Origin: Rhodoferax sp. WC2427 | GTDB taxonomy: Bacteria > Pseudomonadota > Gammaproteobacteria > Burkholderiales > Burkholderiaceae_C | Assembly: GCF_040822085.1 (NCBI RefSeq) | Contig: NZ_CP162006.1 | Location: 372,001 to 436,000 of the forward strand | DNA: 64,000 bases | Direction: 5' to 3' | Part shown: positions 16,065 to 25,445 of the stretch, one piece after another | Layout of the letters: each line of letters starts with the position of its first letter | Position numbering within the stretch: position 1 is the first letter of the stretch | The notes under the pieces: model-generated | The model's input: the letters and a program-made list of their open reading frames with translations, nothing else | Databases searched by the model: none | Told to the model about the DNA's origin: nothing | Program-made: the position numbers and the translations under genes

Positions 16065-16625
16065 ATGTCAGAACTCCATTCGCTGTATGTCCGCGTCCAT
16101 TTATCCAAAAGGGCTTACCAAAAATTCATGGACAGCCGGTGTGCCAACGCCAATGTCTTTGGCGACTGGATGGAGTGGCTTGGCGGTATTGAGCTGGTGA
16201 GCGGCCCCATGACCCCAAAGCGGGTGGCCGAGTACGCCCGGCGCGGGGGGCCAGACGTGTCGGTGGGTACCTTTGTCGCACAGTGGTGTGCCGAACCCGA
16301 GAACGCCGCGGCGTCCCGCTATGACGAGGCCACCGAGACCTGGCAGTTCTGCGTACTGCAGTTTTCCGAGAACTACGGCGAATTTCTGGAGTTTTTGCCC
16401 TCGATGCGGGCCGCCTGCTTCTTCAAGGACCGCCCGGGCGACGACTTTCTGGTGGTCTACCCGTTTATCTGGGATACCGGCCACACCGTTTGTTTCAGCA
16501 TCGACAGTGGTCACAGCCGTTTTTTGCCCGATTTCGCCCCCGCCTGGCACACCGAGGCCAATACCGAGTTAGGCGCCCTGATGGACGATCTGGGGGTAAT
16601 GGGTTCCGACTTCGTGGATCTGTAG
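16065..16625 (+). CDS. Hypothetical protein
   Basis: I do not recognise this 186-residue protein. It is soluble, has no signal peptide or membrane segment, is rich in aromatic residues (the run FCVLQFSENYGEFLEF near 100-115) and ends with an acidic LDDLGVMGSDFVDL-like tail. Its start follows an AT-rich spacer containing a GntR-type palindrome. It has clean coding character in this frame and is convergent with the ribbon-helix-helix gene. It could be an immunity-type or DUF-family protein, but nothing in the sequence proves it. Confidence 0.65.
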   Translation: MSELHSLYVRVHLSKRAYQKFMDSRCANANVFGDWMEWLGGIELVSGPMTPKRVAEYARRGGPDVSVGTFVAQWCAEPENAAASRYDEATETWQFCVLQFSENYGEFLEFLPSMRAACFFKDRPGDDFLVVYPFIWDTGHTVCFSIDSGHSRFLPDFAPAWHTEANTELGALMDDLGVMGSDFVDL

Positions 16626-16631
16626 CCCCCG

Positions 16632-16997
16632 CTACGCCGCCCGCGCCAACAGGCTGCGGTGCCCCTCGGTGGCCAGCACCTGCTGGGCGTTCAGGCTGCG
16701 AATGGAAATGCTGGCATCTTGCGGAATGCCGCCCGACAGCTGCAAGGCCAGGTAGCGGCCACAGCTGACGCGCAGGAACGAGGCAAAGTTGTCCACCTCG
16801 CCGCGCTGCGCCACCAGCTCGTCGTACAGCTTGGCACACAACTGGGGCACGCCCATGCCGTCGCGCTGGGCGATCTCGGTCAGCACCTGCCAAAACAGGT
16901 TTTCCAGCTTGATGCTGGTTGCTACGCCATGCAGCCGCACCGAGCGGGCGCGGCTGTCGTACAGGTGGGGGTCGGCGCTGATAAATACTTGGCACAT
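16632..16997 (-). CDS. Ribbon-helix-helix domain protein
   Basis: The 121-residue product contains a ribbon-helix-helix-like segment: the strand RSVRLHGVATSIKLEN (about residues 17-32) followed by two helices (FWQVLTEIAQRDG and VPQLCAKLYDELV). This matches the RHH_4 family of small putative DNA-binding proteins. The start at 16997 is chosen because it begins with MCQVFISADPHLYDSRAR, typical of the family; in-frame ATGs upstream have weaker sites. A DNA target is unknown. It follows the DJ-1/PfpI gene on the same strand. Confidence 0.75.
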   Translation of the reverse strand: MCQVFISADPHLYDSRARSVRLHGVATSIKLENLFWQVLTEIAQRDGMGVPQLCAKLYDELVAQRGEVDNFASFLRVSCGRYLALQLSGGIPQDASISIRSLNAQQVLATEGHRSLLARAA

Positions 16998-17050
16998 GGC
17001 GATTTCCGGTGGGGAGCAATCTGCCATCATCCGACGGCAAGCCACCCGTG

Positions 17051-17632
17051 TCAAAGGCTGATTTTGGTGCCCAGAAGGGTCAAAAACTGCGCAATCCAGG
17101 CCGGGTGGGCGGGCCAGGCGGGGGCGCTGACCAGGTTGCCCTCGGTGATGGCCGCGTCGATGGCGATCTCGGCATAGGTGCCGCCCGCAATCTCCACTTC
17201 CATGCGGCAGGCCGGGTAGGCCGAGCAGGTACGGCCCTTGAGCACACCGGCCCCGGCCAGCAGCTGGGCACCGTGGCAGACGGCAGCCACGGGCTTGTTG
17301 GCTTCAAAGAAGTGCTTCACCGCCGACACGACCGCCGGGTAGGTGCGCAGGTACTCGGGGCCACGGCCACCGGGAATGACCAGCGCGTCGTAGCTGGCGA
17401 CATCCAGGCCCGCAAAGGTGGCGTTCAGGGTGAAGTTGTGGCCGGGCTTTTCGCTGTAGGTCTGCGCGCCTTCGAAGTCGTGGATGGCGGTTTTGATGTG
17501 GTCCCCGGCCTTTTTGTCGGGGCAGACCGCGTGCACCGTGTGGCCCACGGCCAGCAGCGCCTGGAATGGCACCATGGTCTCGTAGTCTTCGCAGTAGTCG
17601 CCGCAGATCATCAGAATCTTTTTCGCTGCCAT
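17051..17632 (-). CDS. DJ-1/PfpI family protein
   Basis: The 193-residue protein has the DJ-1/PfpI fold with the nucleophile elbow [10 protein letters not shown] (Cys near residue 118) and an early glutamate in GDYCEDYET. Members act as glyoxalases, deglycases, chaperones or cysteine proteases, and the activity here cannot be told. A strong GGAGACAGCC ribosome-binding region precedes the ATG. It lies 60 bp downstream of the P450 gene and could be on the same transcript as the biotin genes. Confidence 0.88.
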   Translation of the reverse strand: MAAKKILMICGDYCEDYETMVPFQALLAVGHTVHAVCPDKKAGDHIKTAIHDFEGAQTYSEKPGHNFTLNATFAGLDVASYDALVIPGGRGPEYLRTYPAVVSAVKHFFEANKPVAAVCHGAQLLAGAGVLKGRTCSAYPACRMEVEIAGGTYAEIAIDAAITEGNLVSAPAWPAHPAWIAQFLTLLGTKISL

Positions 17633-17692
17633 GGCTGTCTCCTCAAAGGTAGTTGGTAAGCCATTGTGGGCAGCGAAAAGAGGTGGTGGGTG

Positions 17693-18904
17693 TTAGCCGG
17701 TTACTACATCCAGCGCCACCAGCCCCCGGTAGGCCGGGTTGTCGGCCCATTGCGGCGGCGCATCGGCCAGGCGCAGGTTGGGCCAGCGCTGCAGCACCTG
17801 GCGAAAGGTGATTTCGGCCTCGATGCGGGTCAGCAGGGCGCCGATGCAAACGTGGGCGCCGCTGCCGAAAGAGATGGAAGCACCATCGCGCCCGGCCACA
17901 TCCAGCTTATCCGGCTCGGGGTGGCGGGCCGGGTCGCGGTTGGCGGAGCCGATCAGGGGCACCACCAGGTCGCCCCGGCACAGGGTGTGACCGTGCAGTT
18001 GCAGATCGGTGGCGACGCGGCGGCCTGTGTACTGCACCGGGCTGTCGAAGCGCAGCAGCTCGCGCACGGCACTGGGGACCAGGCTGGGGTCTTGTTGCAG
18101 GCGCTGCCACTGGTCCGGGTGGGCCAGCAGGGCCTGCAGGCCGTTGCCCAGCAGGTTGCGGGTGGTTTCATGGCCCGCAAACAAGAGCATGGCGCACTGG
18201 GCCAGTAGCTCGGCGTGGTTGTGCAGCGCGCCATCGGCCTCGGCCTGCAGCAGGCGGCTGACCAGGTCGTCGCCAGGGTTCTTACGGCGTTCGGCGATTA
18301 ATTTCTCGAAATACCGGCCCATGGCCAACAAACTGGCCTGGGCGCGGCGGGCTTGCTGGTGGGTGGCCAGCGGTGCGCCGATAAACACCGCCAGGTCGTC
18401 GGACCAGACCGCAAAGTCGGCATTGGCCGCCTCCTCGATACCCATCATCTTGGCGATGACGCGGGTGGGCAATTGGCGGGCCACGGCCTGCATGAAGTCG
18501 AAACGGGGGGCATCGCCCACCGCGTCCAGCAGTTCGGCCACGGTTTGGGCGATGAACGGCTCCAGCGCCTGGATCTGGGCGGGTTTGAAACCGGCGTTGA
18601 GCACCTTGCGGATGCGGGTGTGGTCGGGCGCGTCCAGGAACAGCATGGCGCGGGCAAATAGCTGCTGGAAACCGGCCAGCTCGCCCTTGGTTTCCTCGCG
18701 GTCGGTCACCCAACCGCCTGTGCGCTGGGCCGAAAAGCGCGGGTCGCGCAGCACCTGCTCCACGTCGGCATGGCGGGTCAGCAGCCAGGCCCCGCCGAAG
18801 AATTCGGTGCTCCAGTGCAGCGGCCCGGCCTCGCGCAGGGCCTGGTAGGCCGGGTAGGGGTTGGCCAGAAAGGCGGCATCGACAAAGGGGGCGGTGGCAT
18901 TCAT
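17693..18904 (-). CDS. Cytochrome P450, possible BioI-like pimelate-forming enzyme
   Basis: The 403-residue soluble P450 has the I-helix oxygen-binding motif AGHETTRN, the K-helix ExxR (ELLRF) and the heme loop FGSGAHVCIGALL with its cysteine ligand. Its ATG overlaps the bioD stop, making it the last gene of a bioA-bioF-bioD-P450 series. In Bacillus subtilis BioI, a P450 in the biotin operon, cleaves acyl-ACP to make pimeloyl-ACP. The context suggests a similar precursor role here, but general bacterial CYP function is also possible, and no redox partner is adjacent. Confidence 0.82.
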   Translation of the reverse strand: MNATAPFVDAAFLANPYPAYQALREAGPLHWSTEFFGGAWLLTRHADVEQVLRDPRFSAQRTGGWVTDREETKGELAGFQQLFARAMLFLDAPDHTRIRKVLNAGFKPAQIQALEPFIAQTVAELLDAVGDAPRFDFMQAVARQLPTRVIAKMMGIEEAANADFAVWSDDLAVFIGAPLATHQQARRAQASLLAMGRYFEKLIAERRKNPGDDLVSRLLQAEADGALHNHAELLAQCAMLLFAGHETTRNLLGNGLQALLAHPDQWQRLQQDPSLVPSAVRELLRFDSPVQYTGRRVATDLQLHGHTLCRGDLVVPLIGSANRDPARHPEPDKLDVAGRDGASISFGSGAHVCIGALLTRIEAEITFRQVLQRWPNLRLADAPPQWADNPAYRGLVALDVVTG

Positions 18905-19587
18905 GCGGTAAAGATCTTGTGCAGGGCCGCAGCATCCAGATAGGTGGTGGCAGATGCGTTACCAATCAGACGCGGAACCACGCCCAGGCAGGGAGCCTGG
19001 TGGCGGCGCTGGAATTCATGGCGCAGGGTGTCGATATTGGCTTGCAGCTGGGCCATTTGCGGGTCGATGGTGTTGGCGATCCAGCCCGCCAGCAGCAGGC
19101 CGCGTGCGCGGATGGCCTCGGCCGTCAGCAGCGCGTGGTTGATGCAGCCCAGGCGCAGGCCGACCACCAGGATGACGGGGTAGCCCAGCGCCACGGCCAG
19201 GTCGGCGGTGTCTACCTCCGGCCCCAGCGGCACGCAGAAGCCGCCCACGCCTTCCACCACCAGCACGTCGGCGCGGGCAGCCAAGGCCCGGGCTTGTTGC
19301 ACCAGCGTGGCCATGGCTATGGTTTGTCCTTCGAGCGCCGCCGCGATGTGTGGGGCGCAGGCTGCCTGGAACTGCAGCGGGCCGACTTCGGCGCGGGTCA
19401 GGGGCAGCGAGCTGGCAGCGAGCAGCATTTGCACGTCTTCGTTCACGCCGTCTGCGTCCAGCCCGGCGGCCACCGGCTTGAAGCCTGCGCTGCGCCAGCC
19501 TTGTTGGGCGCACCAGTGCAGAAGAGCGGCGCTGCAGCAGGTTTTGCCGACTTCGGTGTCGGTACCGGTGACGAAGACGTTACGCAT
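18901..19587 (-). CDS. bioD: Dethiobiotin synthetase
   Basis: BioD closes the ureido ring of dethiobiotin from DAPA, CO2 and ATP. The 228-residue product has the P-loop GTDTEVGKT at residues 7-15, the [11 protein letters not shown] loop and the GWIANTID segment. It overlaps bioF by eight bases and the P450 gene by four. Confidence 0.95.
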   Translation of the reverse strand: MRNVFVTGTDTEVGKTCCSAALLHWCAQQGWRSAGFKPVAAGLDADGVNEDVQMLLAASSLPLTRAEVGPLQFQAACAPHIAAALEGQTIAMATLVQQARALAARADVLVVEGVGGFCVPLGPEVDTADLAVALGYPVILVVGLRLGCINHALLTAEAIRARGLLLAGWIANTIDPQMAQLQANIDTLRHEFQRRHQAPCLGVVPRLIGNASATTYLDAAALHKIFTA

Positions 19588-20785
19588 GCAACTCCTTCGC
19601 GGCCACGGCCAGTCCGTCGACCAGGCGCTGCACGTCCTGTGCGCTGTGGGCGGCGCTGAGTGTGATGCGCAGCCGCGCCGTGCCCACGGGCACGGTGGGC
19701 GGGCGGATGGCGGGCACCCACAGGCCTTGCGCGTCCAGCGCGGCAGACAGGGCCAGCGCGGCGGCGTTGCTGCCCACGATGAGCGGCTGGATGGCAGTAG
19801 CTGAATCGGCCAGAGACCAGCCCAGATCGGCGTGGGCAGCTATTAATTTTGACAACTCACCGCGCAGTTGGGCGACCAGCGCGTGCAGGTGGGCGCGGCG
19901 CTGCTCGCCCTCGGGCCCAGCGATCAGTTGCAGGCTGGCGCTGAGCGCATGCGCGATGGCGGGCGGCGCGGCGGTGGTGTAGATATAGGGCCGGGCGGTT
20001 TGCACCAGCCACTCGATGATGGTGGGGTGCGCGGCCACAAAGGCACCGCCCACGCCTGCGGCCTTGCCCAGCGTGCCCATGGTAATCAGCCGTTCGCTGC
20101 GCAGGCCGAAGTGCGCCAGGCTGCCCCGGCCCTGGGTGCCGAGCACGCCGAAGCCGTGTGCGTCGTCCACCACCAGCCAGGCATCGAACCGCTCGGCCAG
20201 CGCCAGCAGAGCGGGCAGGTCGGCCAGGTCGCCGTCCATGCTGAAGACGGCGTCGGTGACGATGAGTTTGATCTCGGTATCGCAGGCACTGAGTTGCCGC
20301 TCCAGCACCGCCAGGTTGCGGTGGGCGTAGCGGTGCAGCCGGGCCTTGGACATCAGCGCGCCATCGACCAGCGAGGCGTGGTTTAGCTTGTCTGCAAAAA
20401 TCGTAGCGCCTTGTGCAGACAGGGCGGGCACAAGCGCCATATTGGCCATAAACCCGGTGCAGAAGTACAGCGCCCGCGCATTGGGGATGCAGGGGGCCAT
20501 CCAGGCGGCAAGCTCTTCTTCCAGCGTGGCATGCGCCCGCGAGTGGCCGCTGACCAGGTGGGATGCGCCGCTGCCCGCGCCAAAGCGGCGCGCGCCCTCG
20601 GCCAGGGCCTCCACCAGCGCGGGGTGGTGGGCCAGGCCCAGATAGTCGTTGCTGCAAAACGCCAGCAGGTCGCGGCCATCCACTGTTTGCCGCGGCGCGC
20701 AGGGCGACTCGGCAGTGCGGCGCGTGCGGGTCAGGGCCTGGTCGGCGCGCTCACGCAGTTGGCGGTTCAGGTGGTCTATCAGCAT
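19580..20785 (-). CDS. bioF: 8-amino-7-oxononanoate synthase
   Basis: BioF is a PLP enzyme joining pimeloyl thioester and alanine. The 401-residue protein shows [10 protein letters not shown] near residue 44, the [10 protein letters not shown] motif and the PLP lysine in [15 protein letters not shown] near residue 236. It overlaps bioA by 35 bases and bioD by eight. Residues about 311-330 coincide with a diverged repeat copy; the codons TCA, TTA and ATA there are rare in this genome region, yet the reading frame and the following SATAIQPL motif are intact. Confidence 0.95.
   Translation of the reverse strand: MLIDHLNRQLRERADQALTRTRRTAESPCAPRQTVDGRDLLAFCSNDYLGLAHHPALVEALAEGARRFGAGSGASHLVSGHSRAHATLEEELAAWMAPCIPNARALYFCTGFMANMALVPALSAQGATIFADKLNHASLVDGALMSKARLHRYAHRNLAVLERQLSACDTEIKLIVTDAVFSMDGDLADLPALLALAERFDAWLVVDDAHGFGVLGTQGRGSLAHFGLRSERLITMGTLGKAAGVGGAFVAAHPTIIEWLVQTARPYIYTTAAPPAIAHALSASLQLIAGPEGEQRRAHLHALVAQLRGELSKLIAAHADLGWSLADSATAIQPLIVGSNAAALALSAALDAQGLWVPAIRPPTVPVGTARLRITLSAAHSAQDVQRLVDGLAVAAKELHA
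19797..19855 (-). repeat. Palindromic repeat copy 6, inside bioF
   Basis: The sense strand of bioF carries TCAAAATTAATAGCTGCCCA followed by CGCCGAT, matching the left half of the repeat in frame with copies 3 and 14 (SKLIAAHA versus SKFVARHA). The right half is badly decayed, so the identification is weaker than for most copies. Confidence 0.45.
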
Positions 20786-22109
20786 CGGTGGGGGCTTGGT
20801 TCAGGGTGTCGTCCAGCGTGGCCAGGACCTGGCGGGCCAGCCATTCTGAAAGTGTGGCCTCCAGCAAATACGGCGGCAGCAGATAGACGGTGCGGCCAAT
20901 CGGGCGGATCAGCAGCTCGCGGGCCCGGCCCGCCAGGTGGAAGCGCTCGGCAAAGCGTGGCCCGGGGTCTTTGACATCAAAGGCCCAAATCATGCCGACG
21001 TGGCGGAAGTTCTCCACCCGCGGGTCGGACTGCAGCGGGGCCAGCGCCGCGCTGAGGGTCGCCGCCTGCAGGCGGTTGTGGGCCAGCACGTCATCGAAGT
21101 CAAACCGGTCCAGCACCGCCAGCGCGGCACGGCAGGCCAGGGCGTTGCCGGTGTAGGAGTGCGAGTGCAGAAAGCCCCGCGCCACGTTGTCGTCCAGAAA
21201 GGCCTCGTACACGCTGTCGCGCGACAGCACCAGCGACAAAGGCAGGTAACCGCCGCTGATGCCCTTGGACAGGCACAGCAGATCCGGCCAGATGCCGGCC
21301 TGCTCCACCGCGAAAAAGGTGCCGGTGCGGCCACACCCCACGGCGATCTCGTCGGCGATCAGCAGCACCTGGTACCGGTCGCACAGCGCCCGCACGGCCT
21401 GCAAATACACCGGGTCGTACATGGCCATGCCCGCTGCGCCCTGCACCAGCGGCTCCAGGATGAGGGCGGCGATCTGGCCGTGGCGGGCTTGCAGCAAGCT
21501 GTCGACTTCGGCGGCGGCACGCCGGGCCACGTCGGCGGCGGTTTCCCCGGGCAGGGCCTGGCGCGCATCGGGCGACATCACCTGGTGCGAACGCATCAGC
21601 AGCGGGTCGTAGGCATCGCGGAAGATCTGCACGTCGGTCACGGCCAGCGCGCCCAGGGTTTCGCCGTGGTAGCCCTGGCGCAGGCAGACGAATTCGCGCT
21701 TGTCACCCAGGCCCCGGTTGCGCCAGTGGTGGAAGGCCATCTTCAGCGCAATCTCCACGGCAGACGCGCCGTCGCTGGCAAAGAAGCAGTGGCCCAGCAC
21801 GCCGCCCGTGCGGGCCGACAAACGTTCGGCCAGTTCCACCGCCGGGGCGTGGGTGCAGCCCGCCAGCATCACATGCGGCAAGGTGTCGAGCTGGTCCTTG
21901 ATGGCGGCGTTGATGCGCGCATCGGCATGGCCAAACAAATTGACCCACCAGGAGCTGATGGCATCGAAGTAGCGCTTGCCATCTTCGCCATAGAGCCACA
22001 CGCCCTGGCCGCGCACGATGGGCAGTGGCGGCACCTCGGCGGCGCGCTGCATCTGGGTGCAGGGATGCCAGATGTGGGCCAGGCTGCGGGTGACGAGGGA
22101 GGAGGTCAT
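20751..22109 (-). CDS. bioA: Adenosylmethionine-8-amino-7-oxononanoate aminotransferase
   Basis: BioA is a class III PLP aminotransferase using S-adenosylmethionine to turn KAPA into DAPA. The 452-residue protein includes the substrate-site [11 protein letters not shown] near residue 50, [14 protein letters not shown] and the PLP lysine in [13 protein letters not shown]. It is the first biotin gene, 10 bp after purC, so the bio genes may be read through from the purC promoter. No bioB or bioC lies in the window. Confidence 0.95.
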   Translation of the reverse strand: MTSSLVTRSLAHIWHPCTQMQRAAEVPPLPIVRGQGVWLYGEDGKRYFDAISSWWVNLFGHADARINAAIKDQLDTLPHVMLAGCTHAPAVELAERLSARTGGVLGHCFFASDGASAVEIALKMAFHHWRNRGLGDKREFVCLRQGYHGETLGALAVTDVQIFRDAYDPLLMRSHQVMSPDARQALPGETAADVARRAAAEVDSLLQARHGQIAALILEPLVQGAAGMAMYDPVYLQAVRALCDRYQVLLIADEIAVGCGRTGTFFAVEQAGIWPDLLCLSKGISGGYLPLSLVLSRDSVYEAFLDDNVARGFLHSHSYTGNALACRAALAVLDRFDFDDVLAHNRLQAATLSAALAPLQSDPRVENFRHVGMIWAFDVKDPGPRFAERFHLAGRARELLIRPIGRTVYLLPPYLLEATLSEWLARQVLATLDDTLNQAPTDADRPPEPPTA

Positions 22110-22119
22110 AGCCAGAGGC

Positions 22120-23013
22120 CTACGCCGTCAACCGCTCCAGCGCCTCCTGGTACTTGGCGGCGGTCTTGGCGATCACGTCGGCGGGGACGCGGGGCGCGGG
22201 TGGGGTTTTGTTCCAGGGCTTGCCGTCGATCTGCACCTGCTCCAGCCAGTCCCGCACGAATTGCTTGTCGTAGCTGGGGGGATTGCTGCCTTCCACGTAA
22301 CCTTCCACCGGCCAGAAGCGCGAGGAGTCGGGGGTCAGCACCTCGTCCATCAGCACCAGGGTGCCGTCGGTGTCCAGGCCGAACTCGAACTTGGTGTCGG
22401 CAATGATCACGCCCTTGGTCAGGGCGAAGGCGGCGGCTTCTGAGTAGATTTGGATGCTCAAATCGCGGATGCGCCCGGCCAGGTCGGCGCCAATCATCTC
22501 CACGCTGCGAGCGAAGGTGATGTTTTCGTCGTGGTCGCCCACGGCTGCCTTGGCCGCCGGGGTGTAGATGGGGGCGGCCAGCTTGGAGGCGTTGCGCAGG
22601 CCCGCAGGCAGGGGCACGCCGCAAACCGATTGGCTGTCCTGGTACTCCTTCCAGCCGCTACCGGCCAGGTAGCCGCGCACCACGGCCTCGATGGGCAGGG
22701 GCTTGAGGCGCTTGACCAGCATGGAGCGGCCGGTGACCTGGGGTACTTCTTCCGGCAGCACGGCGCTCTCGGGGGCTTCGCCGGTGAGGTGGTTGGGGCA
22801 GATGTGGCCCAGCTTGGCAAACCAGAACAGCGCCATTTGCGTCAGCAAAATGCCCTTGCCGGGAATCGGCTCGCCCAGGATCACGTCAAAGGCACTCAGA
22901 CGGTCGCTGGCCACCATCAGAATGCGATCGGTCCCCACGGCATAGTTGTCGCGAACCTTGCCGCGCGCCAGCAGGGGCAGGCTGTGGATGGAGGAAGTGT
23001 GGACTGTGGTCAT
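22120..23013 (-). CDS. purC: Phosphoribosylaminoimidazole-succinocarboxamide synthase
   Basis: SAICAR synthase joins aspartate to CAIR in purine synthesis. The 297-residue product has [14 protein letters not shown] near residues 14-27 and [12 protein letters not shown] near 35-46, typical of the longer family. The start at 23013 is chosen because the conserved N-terminus begins there, after GAGAACG. It is the third purine gene type in the window after purE/purK and before purB. Confidence 0.96.
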   Translation of the reverse strand: MTTVHTSSIHSLPLLARGKVRDNYAVGTDRILMVASDRLSAFDVILGEPIPGKGILLTQMALFWFAKLGHICPNHLTGEAPESAVLPEEVPQVTGRSMLVKRLKPLPIEAVVRGYLAGSGWKEYQDSQSVCGVPLPAGLRNASKLAAPIYTPAAKAAVGDHDENITFARSVEMIGADLAGRIRDLSIQIYSEAAAFALTKGVIIADTKFEFGLDTDGTLVLMDEVLTPDSSRFWPVEGYVEGSNPPSYDKQFVRDWLEQVQIDGKPWNKTPPAPRVPADVIAKTAAKYQEALERLTA

Positions 23014-23071
23014 GGGGGCGTTCTCAAGAGGAAATTGGGCGGGGCGCAACCCTAGAGTGTAAAACGCCACG

Positions 23072-23707
23072 CTAAATGGAGTTCCATCCCTGCACCGCCG
23101 TCCAGACCGCCCCCAGCACCAGCACCCCGCCCACGCCACGGGCCATGGCGTTTGCGGCGCGGGGGCGGGACTCCAGCCAGGCCCGCGAACTGCCCGCCGC
23201 CAGCGCCCACAGGCCGTACACCACGGTTTGCGTCAGCGCGATGATGCCGCCCAGCACCACGGCCTGTACTGCTATGGACCCATATTCCACGCGCAAAAAC
23301 TGCGGAAAGATGGCCAACATGAACAAATAAGCCTTGGGATTCATCAGGCAGGTCAGCAGGGCCCGGCGAAAAATCACCCTGGGCGGTGGCGTGCCGACGG
23401 CGGGCAATGGCCCGATGGCTGACGCACTGCGCAACACCGCCACGCCAATCCAGGCGATATAGGCCGCCCCGGCCTGCAACAAGATGTTCAGCAGGCCCGG
23501 CACCCAGCGCAGCACCAGCCCCAAGCCCAGCACCCCGGCGACCACATGGCACACCCCACCGGCCACGATGCCCGCCACCGCAACCAGGCCGGATGTACGC
23601 CCTCCCACCAGGGCATTCGACAGCACAAAGGCCATGTCCATACCGGGCAGGGCAATGATGCCGAATACCATCAAGAAGAAGAGCCAAAGGTGGGCGTAGT
23701 GGGTCAT
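23072..23707 (-). CDS. LysE/RhtB family exporter
   Basis: The 211-residue integral membrane protein has about six hydrophobic helices and the family pattern near the N-terminus ([18 protein letters not shown]) with the GRTSGL loop that follows. Members export amino acids such as lysine, threonine or homoserine lactones. It is divergently transcribed from a WYL-domain regulator 79 bp away, which is the obvious candidate for its control. The substrate is not readable. Confidence 0.9.
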   Translation of the reverse strand: MTHYAHLWLFFLMVFGIIALPGMDMAFVLSNALVGGRTSGLVAVAGIVAGGVCHVVAGVLGLGLVLRWVPGLLNILLQAGAAYIAWIGVAVLRSASAIGPLPAVGTPPPRVIFRRALLTCLMNPKAYLFMLAIFPQFLRVEYGSIAVQAVVLGGIIALTQTVVYGLWALAAGSSRAWLESRPRAANAMARGVGGVLVLGAVWTAVQGWNSI

Positions 23708-23786
23708 GGTGCAGGGTCTCGGTGGATGCTAAAACCCCACTCTAAAACCGTATCCGGGCGGTATTGGCCCTGATTAAACTCAGACC

Positions 23787-24737
23787 ATGTATTCACCCAC
23801 CACCCGCGTGTTGGCCGTGCTGGAACTCCTGCAGGCCCATGGCCGCCTGAGCGGCCCGGACCTGGCCCAGCGGCTGGCGGTGGACGGGCGCACGCTGCGG
23901 CGCTACATCCGCCGACTGGAAGACCTGGGCATTCCCGTGCTGTCCGAGCGTGGGCGCTACGGCTGCTACAGCCTGATGCCCGGCTTCAAGCTGCCGCCCA
24001 TGGTGTTCACCGACGACGAAGCGCTGGCCATCGCCTTGGGCCTGGTGGCAGCCCGTGGGCTGGCGGTGGCGGGCGCGGCGGTGGAAAGCGCGCAGGCCAA
24101 GCTGGAGCGGGTCATGCCTGGCCCCTTGAAGCAGCGCGTGCGGGCCCTGGGCGAAACCGTGGCCCTGGACCGCCAGCCCTCCACCCCCCTGCAAGACAGC
24201 CAGACGCTGATGGCTTTCAGTCTGGCCTGCTACCAATGCCAGCAGGTGCATGTGCACTATGGTTCGGCGCAGTTGGAGACCACGCAGCGGGATTTCGACC
24301 CCTACGGCCTGGCCTACCGGGGCCACCGGTGGTACGTGGTGGGTTACTGCCATTTGCGCGGTGCGCTGCGCTCTTTGCGGCTGGACCGGGTACAGGCTAT
24401 CGAGCCGCGTGCGCAGCGCTTTGTGGCCCCGGCCAACTTTGATGCGGTGCGCCATCTGGCGCTGGGCGTGGCCAGCATCCCCCGGGCGGTCCAGATCGAG
24501 GTGCTGCTGCACACCGACATGGAGACGGCGCGCAGGGCGCTGTTTGACAGCATCGGCCTGCTCCACCCTGCCGACGGCGGTGTCGTGCTGCACAGCCAGG
24601 CCGATGATGTGGACTGGTTCGCCCGCGAACTGGCACGCCTGCCGTTTAGTTTTGAGATCCGCCAGCCAGCGGCCTTGCGCGCCGCCCTGGCAGCATGGGC
24701 GCAGCGCTTGCAACAACTAGCGGCGGTGGTGCCGTAG
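23787..24737 (+). CDS. WYL-domain transcriptional regulator, YafY type
   Basis: The 316-residue protein has an N-terminal HTH_11 winged helix (residues about 5-60, DLAQRLAVDGRTLRRYIRRLE) and a central WYL ligand-binding domain (YRGHRWYVVGYCHLRGALRSLRLDR near residues 175-200), followed by a WCX-like tail. WYL proteins respond to nucleic-acid or small-molecule ligands. Its divergent position suggests control of the LysE exporter gene. A palindromic repeat follows immediately downstream. Confidence 0.9.
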   Translation: MYSPTTRVLAVLELLQAHGRLSGPDLAQRLAVDGRTLRRYIRRLEDLGIPVLSERGRYGCYSLMPGFKLPPMVFTDDEALAIALGLVAARGLAVAGAAVESAQAKLERVMPGPLKQRVRALGETVALDRQPSTPLQDSQTLMAFSLACYQCQQVHVHYGSAQLETTQRDFDPYGLAYRGHRWYVVGYCHLRGALRSLRLDRVQAIEPRAQRFVAPANFDAVRHLALGVASIPRAVQIEVLLHTDMETARRALFDSIGLLHPADGGVVLHSQADDVDWFARELARLPFSFEIRQPAALRAALAAWAQRLQQLAAVVP

Positions 24738-24758
24738 AGCAGGAGAGATGCAGCGCTA

Positions 24759-24838
24759 TGCTACGATTTTTAGCATCAAAATAAATAGCTGCTCACGCCC
24801 ATTCCATAAGCACAGGCTGCCATTTTCATGCTGAAAAA
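24759..24838 (+). repeat. Palindromic repeat copy 7, intergenic (WYL regulator/metW)
   Basis: This is one of the clearer copies: TAGCTGCTCACGCCCATTCC, then ATAAGCACAGGCTGCC and a T-rich tail reaching CTGAAAAAAT. It is the best reference for aligning the in-gene copy in the fadN-like gene, with which it shares TCAAAAT, TCACGCCC and TGAAAAAAT at matching spacing. Confidence 0.85.
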
Positions 24839-24860
24839 ATGCCCTTGCCGGGCGGCACAC

Positions 24861-25445
24861 TCAGCCCTTTTGGAACTTGAACACCGCCGTGCCTGCCAGC
24901 ATGTTGGGCAGGAAGCGCACCTCGCGGCCCTCTTGCAGGCCGAAGGCATCGAGGATGTGCAGGTCGTTCTTGCCGGCCAGCACCTCGAAGTCCTTGAAGG
25001 TGCCGACGCGGATGTTGGGCGTGTCGTACCACTGGTAGGGCAGGCGCTTGGTGACCGGCATGCGGCCGCGCAGAATGCTCAGGCGGTTGGGCCAGTGGGC
25101 AAAGTTGGGAAAGGCCAGCACGCCCATGCGGCCCACGCGCGCAGTTTCGCGCAGCATGACTTCGGCGTTGCGCAGGTGTTGCAGGGTGTCGATCTGCAGC
25201 ACCACGTCAAACGACGCGTCTTCGAACAGGGCCAGGCCCTCGTCCAGATTCAGCTGCACCACGTTCACGCCGCGCTGCACGCACTTGAGCAGCTTGGCAT
25301 CGTCGATTTCCACGCCGTAGCCGGTGCAGCCGCGGGTGGCCTGCAAATGGGCCAGCAGCGCGCCGTCGCCGCAGCCCAGGTCGAGCACGCGCGAGCCCAC
25401 GGGCACCAGGCGGGCAATGGATTCGAGCATCGATTGGGCGCTCAT
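24861..25445 (-). CDS. metW: Methionine biosynthesis protein MetW
   Basis: MetW is a class I methyltransferase-fold protein required with MetX for homoserine acylation in proteobacteria. The 194-residue product has the SAM-like loop [12 protein letters not shown] at about residues 20-31 and the [12 protein letters not shown] motif near 135. It overlaps metX by four bases, the conserved metX-metW pair. Confidence 0.94.
   Translation of the reverse strand: MSAQSMLESIARLVPVGSRVLDLGCGDGALLAHLQATRGCTGYGVEIDDAKLLKCVQRGVNVVQLNLDEGLALFEDASFDVVLQIDTLQHLRNAEVMLRETARVGRMGVLAFPNFAHWPNRLSILRGRMPVTKRLPYQWYDTPNIRVGTFKDFEVLAGKNDLHILDAFGLQEGREVRFLPNMLAGTAVFKFQKG

Noticed and set aside
23262..23300. Further repeat copy inside the LysE gene
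   Set aside because: It has only short chance matches (GCTATGG and ATTCCA) without the paired arms or the tail.
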